The notes beneath the pieces are model-generated. The model was given only the letters and a program-made list of their open reading frames with translations. It was not told the origin of the DNA and searched no databases. The position numbers were made by a program, and so were the translations under genes. A DNA stretch of 64,000 bases from Nocardioides sp. JQ2195 (lineage in GTDB: Bacteria > Actinomycetota > Actinomycetes > Propionibacteriales > Nocardioidaceae): contig NZ_CP050902.1 of the NCBI RefSeq assembly GCF_012272695.1, forward strand, positions 3,596,001-3,660,000, given 5' to 3'. How positions within the stretch are numbered: the stretch's first letter is position 1; each line of letters opens with the position of its first letter. Shown here one piece after another: positions 11,717 to 21,250 of the stretch.

Positions 11717-13023
11717 GAGCGCGCCTCCTCGCGGGCGAAGGCAGTTGAGGCCATCGGGTCGAACGGACAGCCACCATGGGTCAGGTGGGCCAGGTACTCG
11801 TCACGGAAGTGCTCGATCGACGAGGAGATCGGGCTGGTCGCTCCGTCGCCGAGGGCGCAGAAGGCGCGGCCGAGGATGTTGTCGCACTGGTCGAGCAGCA
11901 CGTCGAGGTCCTCCTCGGTGCCGTTGCCCTGCTCCAGCCGGGTCAGCACCTGCGTCATCCAGTAGGTGCCCTCACGGCACGGCGTGCACTTGCCGCAGGA
12001 CTCGTGCTTGTAGAACTCGGTCCACCGCAGGACCGCGCGCACCACGCAGGTGGTCTCGTCGAAGATCTGCAGGGCGCGGGTGCCGAGCATCGATCCCGCG
12101 GCCCCGACGGCCTCGTAGTCGAGCGGCATGTCGAGGTGCTCAGGGGTGAGCAGGGGGGTGCTCGATCCTCCGGGGGTCCAGAACTTCAGCGTGTGGCCCT
12201 CGCGCATCCCGCCGCCGAGGTCGATCAGCTCGCGCAGGGTGATGCCGAGGGGCGCTTCGTACTGCCCGGGCCGCTTCACGTGGCCCGAGAGCGAGTAGAT
12301 GACGTAGCCCTTGGACTTCTCGGTGCCCATCGAGGAGAACCAGTCGGCACCCCGGTCGATGATGCTGGGCACTGACGCGATGGACTCCACGTTGTTGATC
12401 ACGGTGGGGCTGGCGTAGAGCCCGGCCACGGCGGGGAACGGCGGACGCAGACGTGGCTGGCCGCGGCGGCCCTCGAGGGAGTCGAGGAGCGCGGTCTCCT
12501 CGCCGCAGATGTAGGCGCCCGCGCCGGCGTGGACGACGAGGTCGAGGTCGTAGCCCGAGCCGTGGATGTCCTTGCCGAGGTGGCCGGCCTCGTAGGCCTC
12601 ACGCACCGCGTTCTGCAGACGGCGTACGACGTGGAGCACCTCGCCGCGGACGTAGATGAACGCGGTGTTGGCGCGGATCGCGTAGGAGGAGATGATCACG
12701 CCCTCCACCAGGGTGTGCGGGCTGGCCATCATCAGCGGGATGTCCTTGCAGGTTCCCGGCTCCGACTCGTCGGCGTTGACCACGAGGTACTTCGGGTTGG
12801 GGTTGTCCTGCGGGATGAAGCCCCACTTCATCCCGGTCGGGAAGCCGGCGCCGCCACGACCGCGCAGACCGGAGTCCTTGACCGCGGTGACGACGTCGTC
12901 CTGCTTCATCCTGAGGGCCTTCGGCAGCGCCGCGTAGCCGCCCTGGGCGGTGTAGGCCTCGAGGGTCCAGCTGCGGTCGGTGCCCCAGTTGTCGGTGAGC
13001 ACCGGCGTCAGCATGTCGCTCAT
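11713..13023 (-). CDS. nuoF: NADH-quinone oxidoreductase subunit F (NADH/FMN site)
   Basis: NADH-oxidising subunit, 436 aa. Shows the glycine-rich NADH/FMN loop GLRGRGGAGFPTG (about residue 52), the second FMN region with CGEETALLDSLEGRRGQPR, and the 4Fe-4S (N3) motif SCGKCTPCREG near residue 345 plus a later conserved Cys in FCALGDGA. Electrons pass from FMN through this cluster to NuoG. It overlaps nuoE and nuoG by 4 nt each. Confidence 0.97.
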   Translation of the reverse strand: MSDMLTPVLTDNWGTDRSWTLEAYTAQGGYAALPKALRMKQDDVVTAVKDSGLRGRGGAGFPTGMKWGFIPQDNPNPKYLVVNADESEPGTCKDIPLMMASPHTLVEGVIISSYAIRANTAFIYVRGEVLHVVRRLQNAVREAYEAGHLGKDIHGSGYDLDLVVHAGAGAYICGEETALLDSLEGRRGQPRLRPPFPAVAGLYASPTVINNVESIASVPSIIDRGADWFSSMGTEKSKGYVIYSLSGHVKRPGQYEAPLGITLRELIDLGGGMREGHTLKFWTPGGSSTPLLTPEHLDMPLDYEAVGAAGSMLGTRALQIFDETTCVVRAVLRWTEFYKHESCGKCTPCREGTYWMTQVLTRLEQGNGTEEDLDVLLDQCDNILGRAFCALGDGATSPISSSIEHFRDEYLAHLTHGGCPFDPMASTAFAREEARS

Positions 13024-13838
13024 GCCTTGCCCTCCTCGTCCTTGCTGTCCGCGAGCTTGGTCTCGGACTCGGCGCGGGAGGTGTCGGCCTGCTCCGCTGC
13101 CCCGACCTCGGTCCGCGCGGTTCCGCTGCCGTCACCCGAGGCATCGGACTCCGGTGCCGTCCAGTTCATGGTGCGGGCGATCTCCACTCCGACGAGCGAC
13201 GCGTGCCCGGCGGACGGGCCCTCGTCGGCGAGCCCGTCCGGGAAGCCGGCCAGCACTCGTTCGGCCTCGCGCCAGGTGCACAGCTTCGGCCCACGGGTGG
13301 AGTGGACCTCCTTGCCCGCGCGTAGGTCGTCGACCAGCTGGGTCGCGGACTCGGGGGTCTGGTTGTCCATGAACTCCCAGTTGACCATCATCACCGGCGC
13401 GTAGTCGCAGGCCGCGTTGCACTCGATGTGCTCGAGCGAGACCGTGGCGCGGTCCCCCTCGCGGGTCAACGCGGTCTCGTCGTTGCCGACGCCGAGGTGG
13501 CCCTTGAGCCGCTCCAGGATCAGGTCGCCACCCATCACCGCGCACAGCGTGTTGGTGCACACCCCGACGTGGTAGTCGCCGACCGGGCGGCGCTTGTACA
13601 TCGTGTAGAACGTGGCCACCCCGGACACCTCGGCCGGGGTGAGGTCGAGGATCTCGGCACAGGCCTGGATCCCCTCGGGGGTGATCCGCCCCTCGGCGCT
13701 CTGCACCAGGTGCAGCATCGGGAGCAGCCCCGACCGCGCCTGCGGGTAGCGTGCCGCGATCTCCTTCAGCTCGGCGTACGTCGAGTCGGGGAGCAGGTTC
13801 TCGTTCTCGGTGAACCTCGGTCCAGTCGCTTCGCTCAT
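13020..13838 (-). CDS. nuoE: NADH-quinone oxidoreductase subunit E (2Fe-2S), extended C-terminus
   Basis: Thioredoxin-fold 2Fe-2S subunit pairing with NuoF. The four cluster cysteines are visible in CTNTLC and, about 40 residues on, CNAACDYAP. At 272 aa it is longer than E. coli NuoE (166 aa): after the core there is roughly 100 residues, ending in an acidic, serine-rich, probably disordered tail (about the last 55 residues). Overlaps nuoD and nuoF by 4 nt. Confidence 0.96.
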   Translation of the reverse strand: MSEATGPRFTENENLLPDSTYAELKEIAARYPQARSGLLPMLHLVQSAEGRITPEGIQACAEILDLTPAEVSGVATFYTMYKRRPVGDYHVGVCTNTLCAVMGGDLILERLKGHLGVGNDETALTREGDRATVSLEHIECNAACDYAPVMMVNWEFMDNQTPESATQLVDDLRAGKEVHSTRGPKLCTWREAERVLAGFPDGLADEGPSAGHASLVGVEIARTMNWTAPESDASGDGSGTARTEVGAAEQADTSRAESETKLADSKDEEGKA

Positions 13839-15196
13839 CGGTCGACCCCTCCCATCACCGGGTCGATGCTGGCGATCGCCACGATCACGTCGGCGACCAT
13901 GCCACCCTCGCTCATCACGCTCGTGGCCTGCAGGTTCGTGAACGACGGATCCCGGAAGTGGGCGCGGAAGGGCCGGGTGCCGCCGTCGGAGACGACGTGG
14001 GCGCCGAGCTCGCCGCGCGGCGACTCCACGGGCACGTAGGCCTGGCCGGGTGGCACCCGGAAGCCCTCGGTGACCAGCTTGAAGTGGTGGATCAGGGCCT
14101 CCATCGACTCCCCCATGATGTGGCGGATGTGGTCGAGGCTGTTGCCCATGCCGTCGCTGCCGATCGCGAGCTGGCTGGGCCAGGCGATCTTCTTGTCGGC
14201 GACCATCACCGGGGCACCCTCGAGGCCGCCCAGACGGTCAGCGGCCTGCTCGACGATCTTCAAGGACTCCCACATCTCGTTGAGGCGGATCCGGAAGCGG
14301 CCGTAGGAGTCGCTGGTGTCCCAGGTCTGCACGTCGAAGTCGTAGTCCTCGTAGCCGGAGTAGGGCTCGGACTTGCGCAGGTCCCAGGCGTAGCCCGTCG
14401 AGCGGAGCACCGGACCGGTCATGCCGAGTGCCATGCAGCCGGCCAGGTCGAGGTGTCCGACGTTCTCGAGGCGGGCCTTGAAGATCGGGTTCGCGTTGCA
14501 CAGCGCGGCGTACTCGGGCAGCCGCTTCTTCATCAGCTTGATGAAGTCGCGGATCTCGTCGAGGGCACCGGGCGGCAGGTCCTGGGCGACACCGCCGGGC
14601 CGGATGAAGGCGTGGTTCATCCGCAGGCCGGTGATCAGCTCGAAGAGGTCCAGCACCAGCTCGCGCTCACGGAAGCCGATCGTCATCACGGTCAGCGCTC
14701 CGATCTCCATGCCTCCGGTGGCGATCGCGACCAGGTGGGAGGAGATGCGGTTCAGCTCGGAGAGCAGGACCCGCATGACCTGGGCCTTCTCGGGGACCCC
14801 GTCCGCACCGTCCTCGATGCCGAGAAGCCGTTCGACGCCCAGGCAGTAGGTCAGCTCGTTGTGGAAGGGCGCGAGGTAGTCCATCCGGGTGCAGAACGTG
14901 ACGCCCTGCACCCAGGAGCGGAACTCCATGTTCTTCTCGATGCCGGTGTGGAGGTAGCCGATGCCACAGCGGGCTTCGGTGACCGTCTCGCCCTCCAGCT
15001 CGAGGATCAGTCGCAGCACACCGTGCGTGGAGGGGTGCTGGGGACCCATGTTGACCACGACGCGCTCGTCGCCGACGTCACCGCCGTCGGCGATGCTCTC
15101 GACGAGGGAGTCCCAGTCCTGGCCGGTGACGGTGAAGACCCGTCCCTGGCTGGTGTCGGCCGCGCCGGCGTAGAGGTCCTGATCTGTCTGACTCAT
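13835..15196 (-). CDS. nuoD: NADH-quinone oxidoreductase subunit D
   Basis: Quinone-site subunit of NDH-1, about 453 aa. [15 protein letters not shown], the [10 protein letters not shown] stretch and the C-terminal DPVMGGVDR are typical of NuoD. I place the start at ATG 15196 because a GGAGG Shine-Dalgarno sits just upstream and the ATG overlaps the nuoC stop by 4 nt; the frame is open further upstream but that part is out-of-frame nuoC sequence. Histidine, aspartate and arginine positions of the quinone pocket look intact. Confidence 0.96.
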   Translation of the reverse strand: MSQTDQDLYAGAADTSQGRVFTVTGQDWDSLVESIADGGDVGDERVVVNMGPQHPSTHGVLRLILELEGETVTEARCGIGYLHTGIEKNMEFRSWVQGVTFCTRMDYLAPFHNELTYCLGVERLLGIEDGADGVPEKAQVMRVLLSELNRISSHLVAIATGGMEIGALTVMTIGFRERELVLDLFELITGLRMNHAFIRPGGVAQDLPPGALDEIRDFIKLMKKRLPEYAALCNANPIFKARLENVGHLDLAGCMALGMTGPVLRSTGYAWDLRKSEPYSGYEDYDFDVQTWDTSDSYGRFRIRLNEMWESLKIVEQAADRLGGLEGAPVMVADKKIAWPSQLAIGSDGMGNSLDHIRHIMGESMEALIHHFKLVTEGFRVPPGQAYVPVESPRGELGAHVVSDGGTRPFRAHFRDPSFTNLQATSVMSEGGMVADVIVAIASIDPVMGGVDR

Positions 15197-15924
15197 GAAT
15201 AAGACCTCCGCTGGTCCGGCGGCGGGACGCTCCCGCCCTTGTACTCCACGGAAATGCCGCCCAAGGGGTAGTCCTTGCGCTGCGGGTGGCCCGGCCAGTC
15301 GTCGGGCATCTCGATGCGGGTCAGGGCGGGGTGCCCGTCGAACTGGATCCCGAAGAAGTCCCACGTCTCGCGCTCGTGCCAGTCGAGCGTCGGGTAGGTC
15401 CCGACCAGGGACGGGATGTGCGGGTTGCCGTCGGGCACCGCCACCTCGAGCCGGATCCGGCGGTTCCAGGTCATCGAGAGCAGGTGGTAGACCGCGTGCA
15501 GCTCACGCCCGTGGTCCTCGGGGTAGTGGACGCCGCTGACCCCGGAGGCGAACTCGAAGCGCAGGCTCGGCTCGTCGCGCAGCTTCTGCGCGGCCTCGAC
15601 CAGGTTCCCCGGGCTGATGTGGAAGGTGATCTCACCGCGGTGGATGACGACCTTGTCGATCAGGCCGTCGAGGCCGTCGGCGACCTTGTCGAACCATCCG
15701 CCGTAGGGACGCTGGGCCGCACCCGGGAAGACCGTGGGCTTGACCAGGCCGCCGTAGCCGGAGGTGTCGCCGGTCCCCTTGACCCCGAACATGCCGGTGC
15801 GCTGGCCGACGACCTCGACCTCGCCGGGCTGGGCGGGAAGGTTCTCGGGTGGCAGGTTCTCCGGGGACTGCTCGGTCGCCGGCTGCTCGACCTGCTTGTC
15901 CTGCTTGTCCTTGTCGTCGCTCAT
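15193..15924 (-). CDS. nuoC: NADH-quinone oxidoreductase subunit C
   Basis: Peripheral-arm 30-kDa subunit, about 243 aa, separate from NuoD (fused in E. coli). Family core: [50 protein letters not shown] lysine/glutamine/proline-rich N-terminal extension of about 45 residues precedes the core. The ATG at 15924 overlaps the nuoB stop by 4 nt, which decides the start over more upstream in-frame positions. Confidence 0.96.
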   Translation of the reverse strand: MSDDKDKQDKQVEQPATEQSPENLPPENLPAQPGEVEVVGQRTGMFGVKGTGDTSGYGGLVKPTVFPGAAQRPYGGWFDKVADGLDGLIDKVVIHRGEITFHISPGNLVEAAQKLRDEPSLRFEFASGVSGVHYPEDHGRELHAVYHLLSMTWNRRIRLEVAVPDGNPHIPSLVGTYPTLDWHERETWDFFGIQFDGHPALTRIEMPDDWPGHPQRKDYPLGGISVEYKGGSVPPPDQRRSYS

Positions 15925-16475
15925 CGCAGCTGCCCCTTCATCGCCGAGGTGGGCAACGCGTTGAGTGCCTCGGTCTCCAGGTCGACGATCTGCGCGGCGC
16001 GGTTGGCGCCGAGCTTGGTGTGCTGGACCTGGTCGTGCAGCTTGAGGATCGCGTCGATCAGCATCTCGGGCCGCGGGGGACAGCCGGGGAGGTACATGTC
16101 GACCGGGACGACGTGGTCGACGCCCTGCACGATCGCGTAGTTGTTGAACATGCCGCCACTGCTCGCGCAGACCCCCATGGCCAGCACCCACTTGGGCTCG
16201 GCCATCTGGTCGTAGATCTGGCGCAGGACGGGAGCCATCTTCTGGCTCACGCGCCCGGCCACGATCATCAGGTCGGCCTGGCGCGGGCTGGCCCGGAAGA
16301 CCTCCATGCCGAAGCGGGCGAGGTCGTACTTCGGCCCGCCGCTGGTCATCATCTCGATCGCGCAGCAGGCCAGGCCGAAGGTGGCCGGCCAGAAGGACGC
16401 CTTGCGCATGTAGCCCGCCACCCCCTCGACCGTGGTCAGCAGGACTCCGCTCGGAAGCTTCTCTTCAATACCCAT
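15921..16475 (-). CDS. nuoB: NADH-quinone oxidoreductase subunit B (4Fe-4S N2)
   Basis: Holds terminal cluster N2 that reduces menaquinone. The 184-aa protein has the adjacent cysteines of [11 protein letters not shown] (37, 38), then a Cys in MGVCASSGG and one in LPGCPPRPE, completing the N2 ligand set. I chose ATG 16475 (GAGAGG upstream). A GTG at 16499 would add eight residues and overlap nuoA by 10 nt; it is possible but less likely. Confidence 0.95.
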   Translation of the reverse strand: MGIEEKLPSGVLLTTVEGVAGYMRKASFWPATFGLACCAIEMMTSGGPKYDLARFGMEVFRASPRQADLMIVAGRVSQKMAPVLRQIYDQMAEPKWVLAMGVCASSGGMFNNYAIVQGVDHVVPVDMYLPGCPPRPEMLIDAILKLHDQVQHTKLGANRAAQIVDLETEALNALPTSAMKGQLR

Positions 16476-16489
16476 GGGTTGGTTGCCTC

Positions 16490-16849
16490 TCAGTCCCACT
16501 CAAGTCCGCCGCGTCGCCACACGTATGCGTAGGCGACGAAGACCGTGGCGATGAAGATGACCATCTCGACGAGCCCGAAGAGGCGCATCGCGTCGAAGTG
16601 CACGGCCCACGGGTAGAGGAAGATGATCTCGATGTCGAAGACGATGAAGAGCATCGCGGTGATGTAGTACTTCACCGGGAAGCGGCCGCCACCGGCCGCC
16701 TGCGGGGTGGGCTCGATGCCGCACTCGTAGGAGTCGAGCTTGGCCCGGTTGTACCGGGCCGGGCCGGTCAGCGAGCTGACCACGATCGAGAAGATCGCGA
16801 ACCCGGCGGCCAGCGCCCCCAGGTAGAGCACCGGTGTGTAGAGCTCCAT
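16490..16849 (-). CDS. nuoA: NADH-quinone oxidoreductase subunit A
   Basis: Three-helix membrane subunit, 119 aa, first of the nuo genes. The conserved loop [11 protein letters not shown] and the helix with [15 protein letters not shown] (acidic residues) are clear. It starts 21 nt after the menJ stop, so transcription probably comes from the menJ promoter; no separate promoter is visible in that short gap. Confidence 0.97.
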   Translation of the reverse strand: MELYTPVLYLGALAAGFAIFSIVVSSLTGPARYNRAKLDSYECGIEPTPQAAGGGRFPVKYYITAMLFIVFDIEIIFLYPWAVHFDAMRLFGLVEMVIFIATVFVAYAYVWRRGGLEWD

Positions 16850-16870
16850 CAGTCCATCCCCTCGATCCGC

Positions 16871-18193
16871 TCATGCATTGGGCGCCACCTTGCTGAGTGC
16901 GTTGATGATCCGGTCCATCGCGTCCCCGTCGCGGGGATCGGTGAGGTTGGCCATCAGCTTGAGCGTGAACCGCATCAGCCGAGGCCGGGGCAGGCCGTAC
17001 TTCGTCGCCTGCTTCATGAAGATCGGGTTGCCGACGAGGTGGGCGAAGGCACGGCCGAGCGTGAAGTAGCCGCCGTACGCCGCGTCGAGGGCCGCGGGGT
17101 AACCCTCCAGCACCCGCTCGCGTCCCTGTCCGGGCAGGCGGCCGAGTGCTTGGACGACGGTCTCGGCGGCCATCTTCCCGGCCTCGAGGGCGTAGTCGAT
17201 GCCCTCACCGTTGAACGGGTTGACCATGCCGCCGGAGTCGCCGACCAGCAGCATCCCGTTGCGGTAGTGGGGCTTGCGGTTGAAGCCCATCGGCAGGGCC
17301 GCGGAGCGGATCGGTGCGGTCAGGTTCTGGTCGCGGAAGCCCAGCTCCTCGGGCGTGTTCGCCAGCCACCGGCGCATCGACTCCTTGTAGTCCATGTTCT
17401 GGAAGGCGGAGCTGGTGTTGAGGATGCCGAGGCCGACGTTGGCGGTGCCGTCACCGAGCGGGAAGATCCAGCCGTAGCCGGGCAACAGATTTGCCTCGTT
17501 GGACTGCGGCGAATTCCTGGGACCGTCCCACAGCTCCAGCCACGACTCCATGTAGTCGTCGTCGTGCATGGGGGTCCGGTAGTAGGCCCGGCAGGCCACC
17601 GCCATCGGCCGGTTCTCGCGGCGCTCGATGCCCAGCGAGGTGGCCATGCGGGCGCTGACACCGTCACAGGCGATGACGACGGGAGCGCGGAACTCGAGCT
17701 CGTCGCCGTACTTGCGGCCCCGCTCGTCGACGGACCTGGCGCGTACGCCGACCACCCGGCCGGTGCGTTCGTCGAAGACCGGTCCGGTGACGGACGTGTT
17801 CTCGCGCAGCCGCGCGCCGGCCTTCTGGGCATGCCGGGCCAGCAGCTCGTCGAGGTCCGTCCGGGCCCGTGCCATCCCGAACGGCGGAAAGGTCGTGAGG
17901 TCGGGCCAGGGCAGCTCGATGCGGTGCCCGGCGCCGATGATCCGGAGGCCCTTGTTCTTCTGCCAGCCGGGCTCGTCGAGGTCGAAGCCCATCCCGAGCA
18001 GCTGCTTGACCGCCCGCGGGGTCAGTCCGTCACCGCAGATCTTGTCGCGGGGGAACGAGGTCTTCTCGAGGACGAGGACGTCGATGCCGGCACCGGCGAG
18101 GTGGAAGGCGGTGGCGGCACCGGCGGGGCCGGCTCCGACGATGATGACCTGGGCCTGGCGATCCGCTGCGGGCAGCATGGCGGCGGCAGTCAT
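16871..18193 (-). CDS. menJ: Geranylgeranyl reductase family FAD enzyme, probable menaquinone reductase
   Basis: FAD-dependent reductase, 440 aa, likely saturating one isoprene unit of menaquinone (known for M. tuberculosis MenJ, which also lies by menG and a prenyl synthase gene). N-terminal Rossmann motif VGAGPAGAATAFHLA, EKTSFPRDKICGDGLTPRAV with the family's CGDG site, and a later GDSGGMVNPFNGEGIDYALEAG FAD motif. Start ATG 18193 has GAGGGAG 7 nt upstream. First gene of the predicted Rex-controlled operon with nuoA-N. Substrate is inferred from context. Confidence 0.9.
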   Translation of the reverse strand: MTAAAMLPAADRQAQVIIVGAGPAGAATAFHLAGAGIDVLVLEKTSFPRDKICGDGLTPRAVKQLLGMGFDLDEPGWQKNKGLRIIGAGHRIELPWPDLTTFPPFGMARARTDLDELLARHAQKAGARLRENTSVTGPVFDERTGRVVGVRARSVDERGRKYGDELEFRAPVVIACDGVSARMATSLGIERRENRPMAVACRAYYRTPMHDDDYMESWLELWDGPRNSPQSNEANLLPGYGWIFPLGDGTANVGLGILNTSSAFQNMDYKESMRRWLANTPEELGFRDQNLTAPIRSAALPMGFNRKPHYRNGMLLVGDSGGMVNPFNGEGIDYALEAGKMAAETVVQALGRLPGQGRERVLEGYPAALDAAYGGYFTLGRAFAHLVGNPIFMKQATKYGLPRPRLMRFTLKLMANLTDPRDGDAMDRIINALSKVAPNA

Positions 18194-18246
18194 CGCAGGG
18201 CTCCCTCATTCAGGTCGACGCTTGATCCAACGGGCTGCATGTGAGT

Positions 18247-18264
18247 TTGTGAACCACTTCACAT
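18247..18264. promoter_or_regulatory. Rex operator (ROP) before menJ-nuo
   Basis: TTGTGAA-CCAC-TTCACAT matches the Rex consensus TTGTGAA-N4-TTCACAA at 13 of 14 positions, with perfect inner arms TGTGAA/TTCACA. It lies about 10 nt downstream of the predicted start of the menJ transcript. A rex gene is in the same window. Confidence 0.85.
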
Positions 18265-18279
18265 GGTGGCCTGCGCCAC

Positions 18280-18285
18280 AGTCTA
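18280..18285 (-). promoter_or_regulatory. Predicted -10 of the menJ-nuo promoter
   Basis: TAGACT on the minus strand; a start point near 18273 would place the Rex operator at about +10 to +27, a roadblock position. The -35 region (TTCCGT, 17-bp spacing) is weak, as is common in actinobacteria. Confidence 0.5.
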
Positions 18286-18364
18286 GGACCGAGCCACCAC
18301 CAACGGAACCCGGGGGTGACCTCCACGTCGATCACCGCCCACCTCACGATTTAGCCCACGATGA

Positions 18365-18390
18365 CGTGCCGTAATTCGACCGGCGGCACG
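18365..18390. terminator. Hairpin after menG
   Basis: A perfect 7-bp stem CGTGCCG/CGGCACG with a 12-nt loop lies 13 nt past the menG stop, ahead of the menJ promoter. No T-run, so an intrinsic terminator is only suggested. Confidence 0.4.
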
Positions 18391-18402
18391 CGGTGCCCGG
18401 GG

Positions 18403-19092
18403 TCAGGCGGTGGCGCGGTGCAGGGCGACGATCCCCCCACTGAGGTTGCGGAACTCGCAGCCGGTCCAGCCGGCCTCCGCGAGCCACTGCGACAGGCCCT
18501 GCTGGTCCGGCCAGGCGCGGATCGACTCCGCCAGGTAGACGTAGGCGTCCGGGCTCGACGACACCGCGCGCGCGATCGCGGGGAGCGCCTTCATCAGGTA
18601 CTCCATGTAGACCGTGCGGAACGGTGCGAAGGTCGGGTGGCTGAACTCGCACACCACGATGCGGCCACCCGGCTTGGTCACCCGGCGCAGCTCCCGCAGG
18701 CCAGCCTTCGGGTCGACGATGTTGCGCAGGCCGAAGGAGATGGTCACCGCATCGAACGTGTCGTCGGCGAACGGCAGCTGGGTCCCGTCACCCGCGGTGA
18801 ACGGCAGGTGCGGCTTCGCCTGCTTCCCGACCTCGAGCATGCCGATCGAGAAGTCACACGGGACCACGGTCGCCCCCAGGTCGGCGAAGGGCTGGCTGGA
18901 GGTGCCGGTGCCGGCGGCCAGGTCGAGCACGAGCTCGCCGGGCCTCGGGTCGACCGCGTTGATGACGTCCTTGCGCCAGCGACGGTCCTGGCCCATCGAC
19001 AACACGTCGTTGGTGATGTCGTAGCGACGAGCCACCGCGTCGAACATGCGGCGTACGTCGTGCGGGTCCTTGTCCAGTTCAGCGCGAGTCAC
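18403..19092 (-). CDS. menG: Demethylmenaquinone methyltransferase
   Basis: SAM-dependent C-methylation of demethylmenaquinone, the last core step to menaquinone (UbiE/MenG family), 229 aa. Visible: the family N-terminus [31 protein letters not shown] motif [15 protein letters not shown] and the GLRN segment [17 protein letters not shown] start it at GTG 19092 rather than ATG 19140 because a TAGTCT -10 lies exactly 7 nt upstream of the GTG (leaderless mRNA) and the family N-terminus begins there; the extra 16 residues are not family-like. Confidence 0.94.
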   Translation of the reverse strand: MTRAELDKDPHDVRRMFDAVARRYDITNDVLSMGQDRRWRKDVINAVDPRPGELVLDLAAGTGTSSQPFADLGATVVPCDFSIGMLEVGKQAKPHLPFTAGDGTQLPFADDTFDAVTISFGLRNIVDPKAGLRELRRVTKPGGRIVVCEFSHPTFAPFRTVYMEYLMKALPAIARAVSSSPDAYVYLAESIRAWPDQQGLSQWLAEAGWTGCEFRNLSGGIVALHRATA

Positions 19093-19105
19093 GTCGCACA
19101 GACTA
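19092..19105 (-). promoter_or_regulatory. Leaderless promoter, menG
   Basis: -10 TAGTCT (19100-19105) ends 7 nt before the GTG start at 19092. Confidence 0.6.
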
Positions 19106-19240
19106 TGCGCGAGGCCCACGCCGAGCACTGGAGAGGTCACGACTGGGTCACGGGAAGAAAACTTCCGGCAACCAAATGCGCGGTTCCTGCGTCATGCCTT
19201 GTGACACTGGAAATTCTTCCCCGGAACCTGGAGGACTCTC

Positions 19241-20371
19241 ATGAGGGCCCTACGCATCTTCTTCCTGACCGTGATCGCGCTGGTGCTGATGTCGGCCACG
19301 GCCTTCGGCGCCGGAGTCGCCGTGCGGCACCTCAACGAGGACTCCGCCACGGCCGCGCCCTCGCAGGCCACCGCCAAGGACACGGGCCGAGACGGCACGG
19401 CAGGAACCCCGCGAGGGGACGCGGACGAGCAGGACGTGCCGGTCAAGGAGGTCAAGCCCGCGAAGCCGTCCCCGGTTCTCCAGCCCGGCGACAAGGGTGA
19501 GCAGGTCCGCGAGCTCCAGCACCGTCTCTTCCAGATGCAGTGGCTCCCGGAGAGGACCACGGGGGTCTACGACGGCACCACCGAGGAGGCCGTTGCCGGC
19601 TGGCAGGAGAAGCGCGGCCTCGAGGCCACCGGCGTGATGGACCAGAAGTCCTGGCACAGGTTGGTCAGGATGACCGAGACGCCGACCCACGACCAGATGT
19701 TCAACATCCTGCGGCCCGGCCCGGCGATCCTCTCGTCCGGCGACAGCGGGGAGGACGTGCGCGACCTGCAGGCCCGGCTCAAGGCGATCCAGTGGCTCTC
19801 CGGCCTGGTCACCGGCACCTATGACCCGGCCACCGTCGCCGCGGTCAAGGGCTTCCAGGAGAAGCGCCAGATCCCCGTCACCGGCGAGGTCGACCAGCGC
19901 ACGATGGACCGCCTGCACGCCATGACGAGCACGCCGTCCCACGACGCCAAGCACAACATCGCCCCGGACCCCGGCGGTGCCACCAGCGCCGCGCTCGACT
20001 CGCGCTGCACCACCGGACGCGTGCTGTGCATCGATAAGACCAGCCGCACGCTGCGCTGGGTGGTCGACGGCAAGGTGCTGCAGACCCTCGACGTGCGGTT
20101 CGGCTCGACGCTCAACAACACGCCGACCCGCGAGGGCACCTTCCACGTCGGCTGGAAGGACATCGACCACGTGTCCAACGAGTTCGGCTCGGCGATGCCG
20201 TTCTCGATGTTCTTCTCGGGCGGGCAGGCGGTGCACTACTCCTCCGACTTCGCCGCCCGCGGCTATGCCGGCGCCTCCCACGGCTGCGTGAACGTGCGCG
20301 ACTACAACGGTCTCGCGTGGCTCTACGAGCAGGTCGCCGTCGGCGACAAGGTTGTCGTCTACTGGTCCTGA
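19241..20371 (+). CDS. L,D-transpeptidase with two peptidoglycan-binding domains
   Basis: Extracytoplasmic enzyme that makes 3-3 peptidoglycan cross-links or attaches proteins. The 376-aa protein has an uncleaved-looking N-terminal hydrophobic segment (about 5-27), a Pro/Thr/Lys linker, two PG_binding_1 repeats (about 80-150 and 160-225, each ending in a similar TPTHDQMFN/TPSHDAKHN turn, so an internal duplication), then a YkuD catalytic domain ending in the SHGC motif (346-349; catalytic Cys349) followed by VNV. Start ATG has GGAGG 6 nt upstream. Stands alone, divergent from menG. Confidence 0.93.
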   Translation: MRALRIFFLTVIALVLMSATAFGAGVAVRHLNEDSATAAPSQATAKDTGRDGTAGTPRGDADEQDVPVKEVKPAKPSPVLQPGDKGEQVRELQHRLFQMQWLPERTTGVYDGTTEEAVAGWQEKRGLEATGVMDQKSWHRLVRMTETPTHDQMFNILRPGPAILSSGDSGEDVRDLQARLKAIQWLSGLVTGTYDPATVAAVKGFQEKRQIPVTGEVDQRTMDRLHAMTSTPSHDAKHNIAPDPGGATSAALDSRCTTGRVLCIDKTSRTLRWVVDGKVLQTLDVRFGSTLNNTPTREGTFHVGWKDIDHVSNEFGSAMPFSMFFSGGQAVHYSSDFAARGYAGASHGCVNVRDYNGLAWLYEQVAVGDKVVVYWS

Positions 20372-20401
20372 CGCCAGCGCCGCTCCGTGCGGCCAGAGGG
20401 C

Positions 20402-20701
20402 TCAGAACCGGGAGACCAGCAGCGGCCCCACGACGTACGCCAGCAGTCCCAGCACGGTCCAGATGGCCGATCTCGCCATCGCGGGACGCTCGGAGTCACG
20501 AACGCCGTGGGGCACGCTGCGCCAAGCCATGACGATGCAGACCACCCCCACCCAGAGCAGCACCGGCACCACCAGCGACTCGCCGTACCCGGCGGAGATC
20601 GCCGTGGAGGCCAGCGCACCCAGCGCCATCAGCACGACGGCGATGGCCAGGCGCAGACGCCAGCGACGGTGGACGGCGGCGGCGATCGATTCCTCGGACA
20701 T
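20402..20701 (-). CDS. Small membrane protein of unknown function (99 aa)
   Basis: Not recognised by family. After about 15 cationic N-terminal residues (HRRWRLRLA) there are three hydrophobic segments (about 17-37, 43-60 and 76-96), suggesting a three-helix inner-membrane protein. Convergent with the L,D-transpeptidase gene (30 bp between stops) and divergent from the ESX-like cassette. Start ATG 20701 has TAGGTT 8 nt upstream, a leaderless arrangement. Confidence 0.75.
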   Translation of the reverse strand: MSEESIAAAVHRRWRLRLAIAVVLMALGALASTAISAGYGESLVVPVLLWVGVVCIVMAWRSVPHGVRDSERPAMARSAIWTVLGLLAYVVGPLLVSRF

Positions 20702-20715
20702 GGGACCCGAACCTA
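20699..20715 (-). promoter_or_regulatory. Leaderless promoter, small membrane protein
   Basis: -10 TAGGTT (20710-20715) ends 8 nt before ATG 20701. Confidence 0.5.
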
Positions 20716-20742
20716 GCCGGTTTCGGGGTTGGCCCCGATGGG

Positions 20743-20758
20743 TACCTTCACGATCGTG
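20743..20758 (+). promoter_or_regulatory. Leaderless promoter, ESX-like cassette
   Basis: -10 TACCTT (20743-20748) ends 7 nt before GTG 20756; divergent from the promoter at 20699-20715. Confidence 0.55.
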
Positions 20759-21250
20759 AACTTCAAGGTCGAGACAGATGCGCTCCGCACCGCCCGTGAC
20801 CGGCTGAGGGCCCTGGCCGCCGACGTGGACAAGGCAGACGCGTACAAGAGCACCTACCTCAAGATCACCGGTGCCGACAACGGCGTGTTCTTCGTGCACA
20901 TCGACAACGTCAACGACGGGGTCGTGACGAGGCTCGACGACGTGCTGGCGCGGATCAAGCGCCTGCTGAGGAACTCCGGCCGCGAGCTCGGGGCGGTGGC
21001 GACGTGGTACTGCGAGACCGACAGCTCCACCGAGCGCAGCATGGATGCCCAGATCGACCGTGACCCCACGATCCCGACGGACGAGCGCTACACCGACGAT
21101 CCCGACTTCGAGGACACCGTCCCCGAGGACCCGGGCGACTACACGCCCCCCGCCGACCAGGATCCGCCGTCGTCCGACGACGACGGCATGATCATCGCTC
21201 CCGGCCCTCCGGGATATCTCGACGACCAGCCGGAGTACCCGATCGCATGA
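20756..21250 (+). CDS. EspC/WXG100-like small protein, first gene of a three-gene cassette
   Basis: 164 aa. The first 100 residues look like the helical hairpin of type VII secretion substrates: an N-terminal FKVETDALRTARDRLRALAADVD helix, a central ARIKRLLRNSG helix, and a C-terminal ATWYCETDSSTERSM segment as in the EspC/DUF2580 group. The rest is an acidic proline-rich tail. GTG 20756 is preferred over ATG 20738 because of the -10 spacing and because other members begin at this point. Stop overlaps the next gene by 4 nt. Family assignment is by pattern only. Confidence 0.65.
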   Translation: MNFKVETDALRTARDRLRALAADVDKADAYKSTYLKITGADNGVFFVHIDNVNDGVVTRLDDVLARIKRLLRNSGRELGAVATWYCETDSSTERSMDAQIDRDPTIPTDERYTDDPDFEDTVPEDPGDYTPPADQDPPSSDDDGMIIAPGPPGYLDDQPEYPIA

